Notes under the pieces: generated by a model
The model's database searches: none
Told to the model about the DNA's origin: nothing
What the model saw: the letters and a program-made list of their open reading frames with translations, nothing else
In this document: positions 28,836-37,320 of the stretch, piece by piece
How positions within the stretch are numbered: the stretch's first letter is position 1
Layout of the letters: every line of letters starts with the position of its first letter
NCBI GenBank assembly: GCA_027310305.1
Contig: DAIDBD010000098.1
Span: 1-64,000 of the forward strand
Direction of reading: 5' to 3'
Source: Herminiimonas sp.
GTDB taxonomy: Bacteria > Pseudomonadota > Gammaproteobacteria > Burkholderiales > Burkholderiaceae_D
Length of the DNA: 64,000 nt
Made by a program: the position numbers and the translations under genes

Positions 28836-30475
28836 ATACGGTAAATGACCTTTTGCGCCGATTCGAAGAACTCAACGACATTGGCGCGGCATTGTCGAGC
28901 GAGAAGGACATTGACTGCCTGCTGGAAAAAATTCTGGTCGCAGCGAAAGAGATTACCCATGCTGACGGCGGCACTCTCTACTCCATGTGTGAAGATGGAG
29001 CCAGACTTCAATTTGAAATTGTCCGCAACGATAGCCTGAACATTTCCATGGGCGGCACCTCGGGCAAATCGATTCCGTTTGCCGCATTGCCGCTCGTTAC
29101 CGAAGACGGGCTGCCGAACAATTCCATGATTGCCGCCTACTGCGCAATTCATCAGGCAACCATCAACCTTGCGGATGCATACGAAGCAAAGGGATTCGAC
29201 TTTTCCGGAACGCGCACATTCGACAAAAGCACCGGCTACCGCTCGAAATCGTTCCTTGCCGTACCGATGAAAAATCATGAAAATGAAATCATCGGCGTAT
29301 TGCAATTGATCAATGCAATCGAACCGGATACCGGACTGATCGTTTCCTTCTCGCCGGCTGCGCAGCGGCTGGTGGAATCGCTGGCGTCGCAAGCCGCGAT
29401 CGCGCTTTCCAACCGGCAGCTGATTCTGCAGCAGGAAGCGCTGTTCGAGTCGTTCATCAGCATGATCAACTTCGCGCTCGACGACAAATCGGCCTACACC
29501 GGCGGCCATTGCCAGCGCGTGCCCACGCTGACGATGATGCTGGCCGAGGCGGTTGAAGAAACGGCGGAAGGTCCGTTCGCGTCATTCAAGATGACCGATC
29601 AGGATCGCTACGAACTGAAAATTGCAGGGCTGCTGCATGATTGCGGCAAGATCACGACGCCGGTACACGTGGTGGACAAGGCAACCAAGCTGCAAACCAT
29701 TTTCGACCGGATCGAGCTGATCGACACCCGGTTCGAAGTGCTGAAGCGGGATGCCGAAATCGCGATGCTAAAGGCCAGGCTGGCAGTGCGCGCATCGCCC
29801 GAGCCCGATGCCGAAAGCGAGCTGGAAACGAAGTTTTCGCGACAGATCGCGCAGATCGACAGCGACCGGGAATTTTTACGCCGCGCCAACATCGGCAGCG
29901 AGTCGATGCGCGAGGAAGACCGGCAGGCAGTGCGAGACATCGGCGCGCGGTATCGATGGGTCGGCGCGCAAGGTGCGGCAGCGGATTTTCTGACGGCGGA
30001 CGAGATCGAAAACCTGGTCGTCCGCTCCGGTACGCTGACACGCGCCGAACGTGACATCATCAACAATCACATCGTCGTCACGATCAAGATGCTGGAAAGC
30101 CTGCCATGGGTCAAGCATCTCAAGCGCGTGCCCGAATATGCCGGCGGACACCATGAGCGGATGGACGGCAAAGGCTATCCACGCGGCCTGACGCGCGACC
30201 AGATGCCGGTGCAGACCCGCATCATGGGCATTGCCGATATCTTCGAGGCGCTTACTGCCAACGACCGGCCTTACAAACCGGGGAAAACGCTGTCCGAATC
30301 GCTGGCTATTCTAAAAAAATTCAGCCTCAATGGACACATCGATCCCGATCTGTTCGAGATATTCGTACGCAGCAAGGTTTACCTCAAGTATGCGCAGGCA
30401 TTCCTGGGGCCGGAACAGATGGATGCAGTTGATGAATCAACGATCATCGGACCAACTTTGAAGCCTCTCGGCTAG
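28832..30475 (+). CDS. GAF domain / HD-GYP domain signalling protein
   Basis: A 547-residue cytosolic protein. An N-terminal GAF sensor spans about residues 20-200 (SFLAVPMKNHENEIIGVLQL is its typical core). The HD-GYP phosphodiesterase follows: HDCGK near residue 269 and HHERMDGKGYPRGL near 439. A charged helical insert of about 100 residues separates HD and GYP. Intact HD and GYP motifs suggest cyclic-di-GMP or related hydrolysis. GTG 28832 is the start, with CAGGGGC just upstream and coupling to the remnant before it. It is the last gene of the old CHASE2/PDE/GspE operon. Confidence 0.88.
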   Translation: MNTVNDLLRRFEELNDIGAALSSEKDIDCLLEKILVAAKEITHADGGTLYSMCEDGARLQFEIVRNDSLNISMGGTSGKSIPFAALPLVTEDGLPNNSMIAAYCAIHQATINLADAYEAKGFDFSGTRTFDKSTGYRSKSFLAVPMKNHENEIIGVLQLINAIEPDTGLIVSFSPAAQRLVESLASQAAIALSNRQLILQQEALFESFISMINFALDDKSAYTGGHCQRVPTLTMMLAEAVEETAEGPFASFKMTDQDRYELKIAGLLHDCGKITTPVHVVDKATKLQTIFDRIELIDTRFEVLKRDAEIAMLKARLAVRASPEPDAESELETKFSRQIAQIDSDREFLRRANIGSESMREEDRQAVRDIGARYRWVGAQGAAADFLTADEIENLVVRSGTLTRAERDIINNHIVVTIKMLESLPWVKHLKRVPEYAGGHHERMDGKGYPRGLTRDQMPVQTRIMGIADIFEALTANDRPYKPGKTLSESLAILKKFSLNGHIDPDLFEIFVRSKVYLKYAQAFLGPEQMDAVDESTIIGPTLKPLG

Positions 30476-30516
30476 AAGCGCCTAGAGTACACTACCAGAA
30501 ACAGTTCACATCAAAC

Positions 30517-31035
30517 ATGGCAACCGCTCTGTCCCGCCGCTCTTTCGTCAAGGCCGGTCTCATCGGCGCAATCGCACTCGCCGCAGCGGGCGGCCTGTAT
30601 CGCGCCACAAGAAGTTCTGCACCTGCCGGCGGCTTCACACTCGATGGCGAAAGCAAAGCCGCGTTGGGTGCCATCACCGCCGTCATGTTGAAAGACGCGG
30701 TTCCCGCTACTGCGGACGGCATTGAAGCGGCGATTGCACGCGTCCAGGGTGCGATCGCCGGATTGCCGCTGGCGACGCAAAAAGAAATTCAAGACCTGTT
30801 CGGTTTGCTGGTACTCGGCCCGACACGATATTTCCTGGCCGGCGTGCCGGATCAGTGGAGCAATGCTCGGCCGGAAGATATCGCGGCGTTCCTGCAAAGC
30901 TGGCGCATGCACCGTCTTGCGATGCTGCAAAGCGCCTACCATGCGTTGCACGACCTGATCATCGGCGGTTGGTATGCGGATGAATCGACCTGGTCGTCGA
31001 TCGGTTATCCCGGCCCGATGAAAGCATTGAGCTGA
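30517..31035 (+). CDS. Tat-exported small subunit associated with GMC oxidoreductase
   Basis: A 172-residue protein with a twin-arginine signal, LSRRSFVKAGLIGAIALAAA, at the N-terminus. The rest is predicted helical and resembles the small subunits that travel with GMC-type dehydrogenases (gluconate 2-dehydrogenase subunit 3-like), inferred mainly from context. The next gene, three bases on, is the GMC enzyme itself, which lacks a signal and could be exported by hitch-hiking on this subunit. Confidence 0.7.
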   Translation: MATALSRRSFVKAGLIGAIALAAAGGLYRATRSSAPAGGFTLDGESKAALGAITAVMLKDAVPATADGIEAAIARVQGAIAGLPLATQKEIQDLFGLLVLGPTRYFLAGVPDQWSNARPEDIAAFLQSWRMHRLAMLQSAYHALHDLIIGGWYADESTWSSIGYPGPMKALS

Positions 31036-31038
31036 GAC

Positions 31039-32694
31039 ATGGCCATGACGAATTCCGTTATCAGCCAGCCGCTGGGCCCGATCCCGGATCCGATTCAGGC
31101 AGGCCTCGCCGCCGGCTGGAAAGTGATCGATGCGGCGATGCTCGCCGACCACAGGACCATCGAAGCGGATGTCGCCATTATCGGCACCGGCGCAGGCGGC
31201 GGCGTAACCGCTGAAATTCTGACGCTCGCGGGCTTGAAGGTGGTGATGATCGAAGAAGGCGCACTGAAGTCATCGCGCGATTTCAAGATGCGCGAAGCGC
31301 AGGCTTATCCGGCGCTGTATCAGGAATCGGCCGCGCGCAAAACCAAGGACAAATCGATCAATATCCTGCAAGGGCGCACCGTCGGCGGATCGACCACGGT
31401 CAATTGGACGTCGAGCTTCCGCACACCGAACGGCACACTCGATTACTGGCAAAAAAATTTTGGCTTGACAGGCTACACGTCCGAAGCGCTGGCTTCCTGG
31501 TTCGTGATGATGGAACAGCGCCTGAACGTAATTGACTGGCCGACACCGCCGAATGAAAACAACGACTTGCTCAAACGCGGCGCGGTGAAACTCGGCATTC
31601 CGACCGGAGCAATCAGGCGCAATGTGAAAGGCTGCTGGAATCTTGGCTATTGCGGCATGGGCTGCCCGACCAATGCAAAGCAATCGATGCTGGTGACCAC
31701 CATTCCCTCCGCGCTGGCCAAAGGCGCAACCCTGCTGACGCATATGCGTGCCGACAAATTGATATTCAAAGGCGATACGGTCGAGAGCCTGGTTTGTATC
31801 GCGCTAAACGACAGCGGCCTGGAACGCACCGGGAAAACGGTGACCGTGCGCGCAAAACATTTCGTGGTCGCGGGAGGCGCCATCAACTCGCCCGCGCTGC
31901 TGATGCGTTCCAGGGCACCCGATCCGCACAACTTGCTCGGCAAGCGCACCTTTCTGCATCCCACCGTAATTTCTGCCGGGCTGTTCGAACAGGAAGTGAA
32001 TGGCTTTGCCGGCGCGCCGCAAACCATTTATTCCGATCACTTTCTGGAAACGCAGGCAATCAGCGGGCCGGTGGGTTACAAACTGGAAGCGCCGCCATTG
32101 CATCCGCTGCTTTTTTCCACCACGATGCAAGGATTCGGCGCGCAGCATGCGGCGATGATGAAACAGTTCGCGCACAGCCATGCGCTGCTTGCCTTGTTGC
32201 GCGACGGGTTCAATGACGATTCCATCGGCGGCGCGGTGCAGCTACGCGACGGATCACCGGTGCTCGATTATCCGATGACGGATTTTTTGTGGGATGGCGT
32301 CAGGCGCGCGCATTTGTCGATGGCGGAAATCCAGTTCGCCGCCGGCGCCAAAAGCGTCTATCCGGTGCATGAAATGGCGGAGGGTTACACCACATGGGCC
32401 GGCGCCAGAAAGGCAATCGGCAATTTGCCCTACAGGCCGCTTCTGACCCGCGTCGTTTCGGCGCATGTGATGGGCGGCTGTGCCATGTCGAATGACGAAA
32501 AGCTGGGTCTGGTGTCGTCCGACGGACGCTATCACGGCGTATCGAATTTGTCGGTACATGACGGCTCGCTGTTTCCGACCTCGATCGGCGCCAATCCGCA
32601 ATTATCCATTTACGCCATGACCGCGAAGCTTGCCAGCGGATTGTCTGAAAAAATGACGGGTAAGGCTGCGCCGCAATTGGCTGCATCCGCCTGA
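31039..32694 (+). CDS. GMC family FAD-dependent oxidoreductase
   Basis: A 551-residue flavoprotein. The FAD-binding EADVAIIGTGAGGGVTAEIL lies near residue 45. The GMC signature region GRTVGGSTTVNWTSSFRTP lies near 115, and the C-terminal HVMGGCAMS and SIGANPQLSIYAM (catalytic His/Asn region) complete it. The cysteines in CWNLGYCGMGCP are typical of the long-chain alcohol or choline-dehydrogenase-like subgroup near lipases. No cytochrome c subunit gene is adjacent. Likely substrate is an alcohol released by the neighbouring lipase; this is inference. Confidence 0.87.
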   Translation: MAMTNSVISQPLGPIPDPIQAGLAAGWKVIDAAMLADHRTIEADVAIIGTGAGGGVTAEILTLAGLKVVMIEEGALKSSRDFKMREAQAYPALYQESAARKTKDKSINILQGRTVGGSTTVNWTSSFRTPNGTLDYWQKNFGLTGYTSEALASWFVMMEQRLNVIDWPTPPNENNDLLKRGAVKLGIPTGAIRRNVKGCWNLGYCGMGCPTNAKQSMLVTTIPSALAKGATLLTHMRADKLIFKGDTVESLVCIALNDSGLERTGKTVTVRAKHFVVAGGAINSPALLMRSRAPDPHNLLGKRTFLHPTVISAGLFEQEVNGFAGAPQTIYSDHFLETQAISGPVGYKLEAPPLHPLLFSTTMQGFGAQHAAMMKQFAHSHALLALLRDGFNDDSIGGAVQLRDGSPVLDYPMTDFLWDGVRRAHLSMAEIQFAAGAKSVYPVHEMAEGYTTWAGARKAIGNLPYRPLLTRVVSAHVMGGCAMSNDEKLGLVSSDGRYHGVSNLSVHDGSLFPTSIGANPQLSIYAMTAKLASGLSEKMTGKAAPQLAASA

Positions 32695-32717
32695 TGAATT
32701 GAATTTGGAAGCGCCGC

Positions 32718-33686
32718 ATGGTTGCCCGCATCACACGCATATTGCTTTTTCTGCAGATGGCAATTGCCGTAGCGCTGTTCGTACTGGCCGTCAAAGTCTG
32801 GCACATCGATAGCCTGGCGCTGGCGGTGGCGGCGAGCATCGGTCTTATTCTTTTGGCGCGCCTTTTGATTACCGCCAATAATTTCTTTATCTCATGGCTT
32901 TATCGCAGCGAAACCCCGGACGCGCTTCGTCTTAACCGGCGACAGGCATGCCGGCTGTTTTTCGGCGAATTCGGCGCATCCATGGCGAGCTCGTCCTGGA
33001 CCATGGCATTTCATCGATTCAGCAAACGCTCTGTCCGCAATCCGACCGCATTGCCTGTGCTGCTGGTTCACGGTTACGGCTGCAACAGCGGTTACTGGCA
33101 TGCCATGAGCAAAGCGCTTGCCAAAGCGCGGATCACGCATTATGCGGTCGATCTGGAACCGATACTGGGCAGCATCGACGATTATGTGCCGGCCGTGCAG
33201 CGCGCAGTGGAAGCCGTATGCGATGAAACCGGACAGGGCAAGCTCATCATCGTCGCCCACAGCATGGGCGGCTTGGTGACGCGCGCTTATCTGCGCGACC
33301 ACGGCAGGGACCGCATCGCGAAAGTGATCACGCTTGGAACGCCGCACCGCGGAACCGGCCTGGCGAATTTCGGAATCGGCCGCAGTTCAATGCAAATGCG
33401 GTGGAAAGGCGATGCAATCAAAGGCGAGTCAAGCGACTGGCTCAGCAAACTGGCGAACACCGAAGACGATGCGTTGCGGGCGCTGTTCGTTTCCATTTAT
33501 TCGCATCACGACAATATCGTTTCACCGCAAACATCGTCCTGTCTGGCGGGCGCGGCCAATATCGAATTCCACGGCATCGGACACGTTGCGCTGGCATTCA
33601 GTCCGGCAATCCAGGCACGCGTGATTGAGGAAATCCGTGCTGCTTCGCGGCAAGCGTCGGCCATGCCTGAAGCATGCCCGGCTTGA
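32718..33686 (+). CDS. Alpha/beta hydrolase (triacylglycerol lipase-like)
   Basis: A 322-residue hydrolase with two N-terminal transmembrane helices. The oxyanion-hole sequence VLLVHGYGCNSGYW is near residue 115, and the nucleophile elbow AHSMGG is near 180. A late His in GIGHVALAFSP and an Asp upstream could complete the triad. The membrane anchor suggests action at the inner membrane. It follows the GMC gene by 23 bases and is probably in one operon with it. Confidence 0.83.
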   Translation: MVARITRILLFLQMAIAVALFVLAVKVWHIDSLALAVAASIGLILLARLLITANNFFISWLYRSETPDALRLNRRQACRLFFGEFGASMASSSWTMAFHRFSKRSVRNPTALPVLLVHGYGCNSGYWHAMSKALAKARITHYAVDLEPILGSIDDYVPAVQRAVEAVCDETGQGKLIIVAHSMGGLVTRAYLRDHGRDRIAKVITLGTPHRGTGLANFGIGRSSMQMRWKGDAIKGESSDWLSKLANTEDDALRALFVSIYSHHDNIVSPQTSSCLAGAANIEFHGIGHVALAFSPAIQARVIEEIRAASRQASAMPEACPA

Positions 33687-33718
33687 CATCGCAATGCCTG
33701 CCCCCGCACTCAATGCGA

Positions 33719-34111
33719 TCAGCGTTTGCGTTGGCCGAGTAGAAAATGAAACGCCAGCGATGGAACCAGCGATCCCGGCAGCAGTATGACCACATTGCGC
33801 AGCACGCCTGCCCACGGAACGGGACTGAAGGAAGAAGCCCACCACGCCACGGCCAGCACAACCCATAGAAATGCCACCACGCTGGCCGCGAGCGTCGACA
33901 CGGACACCCGCCGCGCCGCCAATAACAATAAAATCAGCAGCGGCGGCAGTACATAAACCATGCTGGATTCAGCCGCAGCCGATAGTGCGCCGCGCATTGC
34001 CGTAAGCGACCAGCGTGGCGGGCTGAACTGCAGCGCGATGAATAAACAGGCAATGCCGATTATCCAGGACAGAATGAAGGCGCGGAAAATACGCAATGTG
34101 GTTTTTTGCAT
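33719..34111 (-). CDS. Hypothetical four-helix membrane protein
   Basis: A 130-residue protein, nearly all hydrophobic, with four predicted transmembrane segments and a short basic end (LLGQRKR). It starts MQKTTLRIFRAFILSWIIG. It is convergent with the lipase gene, 32 bases apart, and stands alone on the minus strand. I do not recognise the family. Confidence 0.6.
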   Translation of the reverse strand: MQKTTLRIFRAFILSWIIGIACLFIALQFSPPRWSLTAMRGALSAAAESSMVYVLPPLLILLLLAARRVSVSTLAASVVAFLWVVLAVAWWASSFSPVPWAGVLRNVVILLPGSLVPSLAFHFLLGQRKR

Positions 34112-34353
34112 GAAACCCTTTTAGCAAAGCATGAACAAGTGCCTGCACTGAGGCAATGCTTGCCGCTTGAATAAATTCCTGGAAGGCTTGTTGATCGATA
34201 TTGATGTGCACCAACTGGTTTCATTGAACTTTTTTGATTATATGACAACCCAACATAATCGAACCGGTTTTTGCGCCTGCATGATCCGGACGAAAACTAT
34301 CCATTAATCTGACTGACCTGATTTTTTTATTTGAATACGCCCAAGGCTCTGTC
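34112..34353. other. Divergent upstream region of the fasciclin gene
   Basis: Non-coding and A+T-rich in its right half. TTTTGATTATATGAC and a CATAAT hexamer near 34250 could be promoter elements for the fasciclin gene, but spacing does not allow a firm call. Confidence 0.3.
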
Positions 34354-34824
34354 ATGAAAAAAATTTTTAGCGGAATTACCGCAAGCATTGCATTATGTTT
34401 TGCCGTCGGATCAGTCTTTGCCGCCGATATTGTCGATACTGCGGCCAAGGACGGTTCTTTCAAGATATTTGTTGCGGCATTAAAAAGCGCAGGATTTGCC
34501 GAAGCGTTGAAAGGCACCGGTCCTTATACCGTATTTGCGCCTACCGATGCAGCGTTTGCGAAATTGCCGGCGGGTACCTGGGATGCTTTATCCAAAGACA
34601 AAGTGAAACTCGCGCGCGTGCTGTCCTATCATGTCATTCCCGGTAAAGTCATGGTGACCGAAGTGAAGCCGGGCAAAGTCAAAACCGTTCAAGGCAGTCC
34701 GCTTGCCTTGACTTCGGACAATGGCAAGGTGACCGTCAATAATGCAAAAATCACGCAGAGCGATATCGTCGCCGATAACGGCGTGATCCATGCCATCGAT
34801 ACTGTTGTGATGCCACCTGACTGA
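34354..34824 (+). CDS. Secreted fasciclin-domain protein
   Basis: A 156-residue exported protein: signal peptide [20 protein letters not shown] with likely cleavage after VFA, then one FAS1 domain. FAS1 boxes are clear: [19 protein letters not shown] in the first half, then [11 protein letters not shown] and a final [17 protein letters not shown]1 proteins are involved in adhesion or surface attachment; the role here is not known. It is monocistronic between non-coding gaps. Confidence 0.9.
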   Translation: MKKIFSGITASIALCFAVGSVFAADIVDTAAKDGSFKIFVAALKSAGFAEALKGTGPYTVFAPTDAAFAKLPAGTWDALSKDKVKLARVLSYHVIPGKVMVTEVKPGKVKTVQGSPLALTSDNGKVTVNNAKITQSDIVADNGVIHAIDTVVMPPD

Positions 34825-35130
34825 CAGGAAAATCTCATGGAATATTTGCGGAATGGCGCGTACGCGGATACGCCGAATATTGGGCAACCGAACCGAAACG
34901 CTGAACCCATTGCGCGGTGAACGCATTGCTCATATCTTCGATGCTGACTGTACCTGTTCGTCAATATTTACCTTGGCTCACGAATTGCGGCAAGGCGTAA
35001 AAAGACCGGCATGTTTAATCTCCCGCTTTCGGCTTTAGAATCCCGTCTCTATTTTTGATACCTACACTGCATTCATCAAAATGCGCGTCGGCTGGCCCGG
35101 CGTTTGATCCAATCAGCAACTGGAGAACAC
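34825..35130. other. Gap between the fasciclin and phasin-like genes
   Basis: About 306 bases. The only frame seen is a 27-codon one from ATG 34837 (MEYLRNGAYADTPNIG) with little to support it. No terminator or clear promoter was found by eye. Confidence 0.4.
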
Positions 35131-35676
35131 ATGGTGAAGAAATTGAAGAGCCTTGCCAAAACCGACGACAGGGAATTGGCGGAAGCCGTACGCACTTCCG
35201 CCCAGCAGATTTGGCAAGCCGGCTTGGGCGCCTTCGCCAAAGCGCAGGAGGAAGGCGGGAAAGTATTTGCCAGGCTGGTCAAGGAAGGCACCGACTTGCA
35301 GAAACGCACACAGAAACTGGCTGAAGATAAAGTTTCCGGCGCCATTCACACCGTTACCAAGATAACCGATAACGCGAGCAAGCAAGCATCCGGTTCCTGG
35401 GACAAGCTCGAGCAAGTATTCGAAGACCGCGTATCGCGTTCGCTGGCCAGTCTCGGCGTACCTACTCAAAATGACTTGCAGACGCTGACCATGCGCGTAG
35501 AAGAATTGAGCAAATCGATCTCGGCGCTGTCCGGAAAAAAGCTTGCGGCAAGCAAAAAAGCGGCGGCGAAACCGGCTCCCAAAACCAAACCTGAAGCCAG
35601 GAAGCCGCCCGCCCGCGCCGCAAAAAAATCGGCAAAAAAAACTGCGGCAAAAAAATCGCTCAAGCTTGTTTCCTAG
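35131..35676 (+). CDS. Phasin-family (PhaF/PhaI-like) protein with basic tail
   Basis: A 181-residue protein. The first two thirds form an amphipathic helical phasin domain (AQQIWQAGLGAFAKAQEEGG, then RVSRSLASLGVPTQNDLQTL). The C-terminal third is a histone H1-like Lys/Ala/Pro tail (KKAAAKPAPKTKPEARKPPA). This matches PhaF, which coats polyhydroxyalkanoate granules and binds DNA. ATG 35131 (MVKKLKSLAK) has GGAGAA seven bases before it and is preferred to an upstream frame start. No PHA synthase gene is near. A downstream TetR-type gene could be relevant to its control. Confidence 0.82.
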   Translation: MVKKLKSLAKTDDRELAEAVRTSAQQIWQAGLGAFAKAQEEGGKVFARLVKEGTDLQKRTQKLAEDKVSGAIHTVTKITDNASKQASGSWDKLEQVFEDRVSRSLASLGVPTQNDLQTLTMRVEELSKSISALSGKKLAASKKAAAKPAPKTKPEARKPPARAAKKSAKKTAAKKSLKLVS

Positions 35677-36037
35677 TGGTGTGCTTCGCCCAGGCAAAGC
35701 CATCGGCGGGATGCCGGCAATTTTGAATCTCTGTTGTCTTGAGCAGTTCACCGGGCTTATGCGATTCACAGGCCCTTTTCATATCCGCTTCAAAAAATCG
35801 TCTTCGGATTCAGACAGATATCCACGGCTGCCGACGCCAGACATGTTTTGCCGCCCTCAATAAACAGGATCAATTGCGGCTCGCTTTTGTACATTGATTT
35901 ATCAATGTTATGCTACCAAGAAACCAGAAGCGTCCGGCAAAATGAGCGTGGCAGCCTTGCGCAGAGCCCTTGCAAGAGCAAGCGCGCTGCCGAAATTTTG
36001 TCAGGCGCTCTAAAATCGAGATGGAGAAAACACCTCT
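35677..36037. other. Gap upstream of the TetR-type regulator
   Basis: About 360 bases without a gene. It carries the TetR promoter with a perfect palindrome (separate entry). The left part after the phasin stop has only short G+C-rich pairings (GCCATCGGCGGGATGCCGGC region) and no obvious T-tract terminator. Confidence 0.5.
35887..35914 (+). promoter_or_regulatory. Promoter with embedded palindromic operator for the TetR-type gene
   Basis: TTGTAC (35887-35892) and TATGCT (35909-35914) are 16 bases apart. The spacer is filled by a perfect 18-base palindrome, ACATTGAT-TT-ATCAATGT (35891-35908). A dimeric repressor bound there would block RNA polymerase, as expected for TetR-family autoregulation. 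The binding protein is inferred. Confidence 0.6.
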
Positions 36038-36703
36038 ATGCAACATAAAGCTCCACGCCGCACCCGCGAACGCATTCTGGAATTGTCGCTTCGATTATTC
36101 AATGAATTCGGTGAACCGAACATCACCACCACCGTGATTGCCGAAGAGATGAATATCTCGCCAGGTAATCTGTACTATCACTTCCGCAACAAGGATGACA
36201 TCGTCAATTCGATCTTCGTGCAATTCGAAGGGGAAATCGAACGCATGCTGGCAGTGCCTGCCGATCGCCGTCCGAATATCGAAGACGTATGGCTTTATCT
36301 GCACCTGATGTTCGAACTGGTATGGCGCTATCGGTTTTTTTATCGCGACCTGAGCGATCTGCTGTCGCGCAACAGAAAACTGGAACTGCATTTCAAGCAG
36401 ATCCTCGCGCACAAGATCAAGGTTGCGCGGCAATTATGCGAAGGTCTGCGCATCGACAATGCGATGCAGGCGGAAGACCTGGAGATCGATGCGCTATCGA
36501 CCAACATGGTTGTGGTCGCCACCTACTGGCTGTCTTATGAATATGTACGCAATCCCCGCAAATATACCGAGCAAAAGATGATGGCCGATGCATTGGCGCG
36601 CGGCTGCTATCAAGTACTGTCGCTGATCGGCCCTTACCTGCGCGGGGAAACTTTCCTGCTTTTCGAAAAACTGTCCGAAGAATATTTAAAAAAAGTCAAA
36701 TAG
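36038..36703 (+). CDS. TetR/AcrR family transcriptional regulator
   Basis: A 221-residue repressor-type protein. The DNA-binding domain spans about residues 8-57: RERILELSLRLFNEFGEPNI, then AEEMNISPGNLYYHFRNKDD. The ligand domain is rich in aromatic residues (YLHLMFELVWRYRFFYRDLS), so a hydrophobic effector is plausible. A palindrome in its own promoter suggests autoregulation. It lies between a phasin-like gene and a LOG gene, with the latter 11 bases downstream. Effector and targets are unknown. Confidence 0.88.
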   Translation: MQHKAPRRTRERILELSLRLFNEFGEPNITTTVIAEEMNISPGNLYYHFRNKDDIVNSIFVQFEGEIERMLAVPADRRPNIEDVWLYLHLMFELVWRYRFFYRDLSDLLSRNRKLELHFKQILAHKIKVARQLCEGLRIDNAMQAEDLEIDALSTNMVVVATYWLSYEYVRNPRKYTEQKMMADALARGCYQVLSLIGPYLRGETFLLFEKLSEEYLKKVK

Positions 36704-36714
36704 GGATCACCGCG

Positions 36715-37311
36715 TTGAAATCTCTTTGCGTCTATTGCGGCTCTTCATCCGGCGCTTCGCCGGTCTACGCGGAAGCTGCGCGCGCATTGGCCGGAGAAAT
36801 GGTCGCCGGCCATATCGCACTCGTGTATGGCGGCGGTAATGTCGGGCTGATGGGCATCATTGCCGATGAAGTGCTGCGCCTGGGCGGCGAAGCGACCGGC
36901 GTGATTCCGCAAGCGCTGCTGGACAAGGAAGTCGGCCATGGCGGACTGACCCGGCTGCATGTCGTCAAGGACATGCATGAACGCAAGGCGATGATGGCCG
37001 AATTGTCCGATGGCTTCATCGCCCTGCCGGGCGGCATCGGTACGCTGGAAGAATTATTCGAAGTGCTGACCTGGTCGCAACTCGGCTTTCATGACAAACC
37101 GATCGGGCTGCTGAACGTCGATGGTTTTCATGACGGCCTGATTCAGTTCATCCGCCATCTCGTGACGCAGCGTTTTTTAAAACCCGAGCATGCATCCTTG
37201 ATGATGCATGCGCCGGATGCAGCGGCACTGCTGGAACGATTCAAATCGTTCAAACCCTCTCGCCATGGCAAATGGCTGGATCAGGCGACTGCAAAAACGC
37301 TGGTCCCTTAA
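36715..37311 (+). CDS. LOG-family cytokinin riboside 5'-monophosphate phosphoribohydrolase-like protein
   Basis: A 198-residue cytosolic protein of the lysine decarboxylase-like/LOG fold. The N-terminus MKSLCVYCGSSSGASPVYAE and the diagnostic PGGIGTLEE (about residue 103) are intact. Many bacterial LOG proteins hydrolyse nucleoside monophosphates to base and ribose 5-phosphate. The start is TTG 36715 with AGGGA about nine bases upstream. It follows the TetR gene closely, so the two probably share a transcript. Confidence 0.88.
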   Translation: MKSLCVYCGSSSGASPVYAEAARALAGEMVAGHIALVYGGGNVGLMGIIADEVLRLGGEATGVIPQALLDKEVGHGGLTRLHVVKDMHERKAMMAELSDGFIALPGGIGTLEELFEVLTWSQLGFHDKPIGLLNVDGFHDGLIQFIRHLVTQRFLKPEHASLMMHAPDAAALLERFKSFKPSRHGKWLDQATAKTLVP

Positions 37312-37320
37312 CGGTTTTCG

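Noticed and set aside
28574-29509. Minus-strand frame of 311 codons opposite the GspE remnant and the HD-GYP gene
   Set aside because: Antisense to the well-supported GAF region; no domain.
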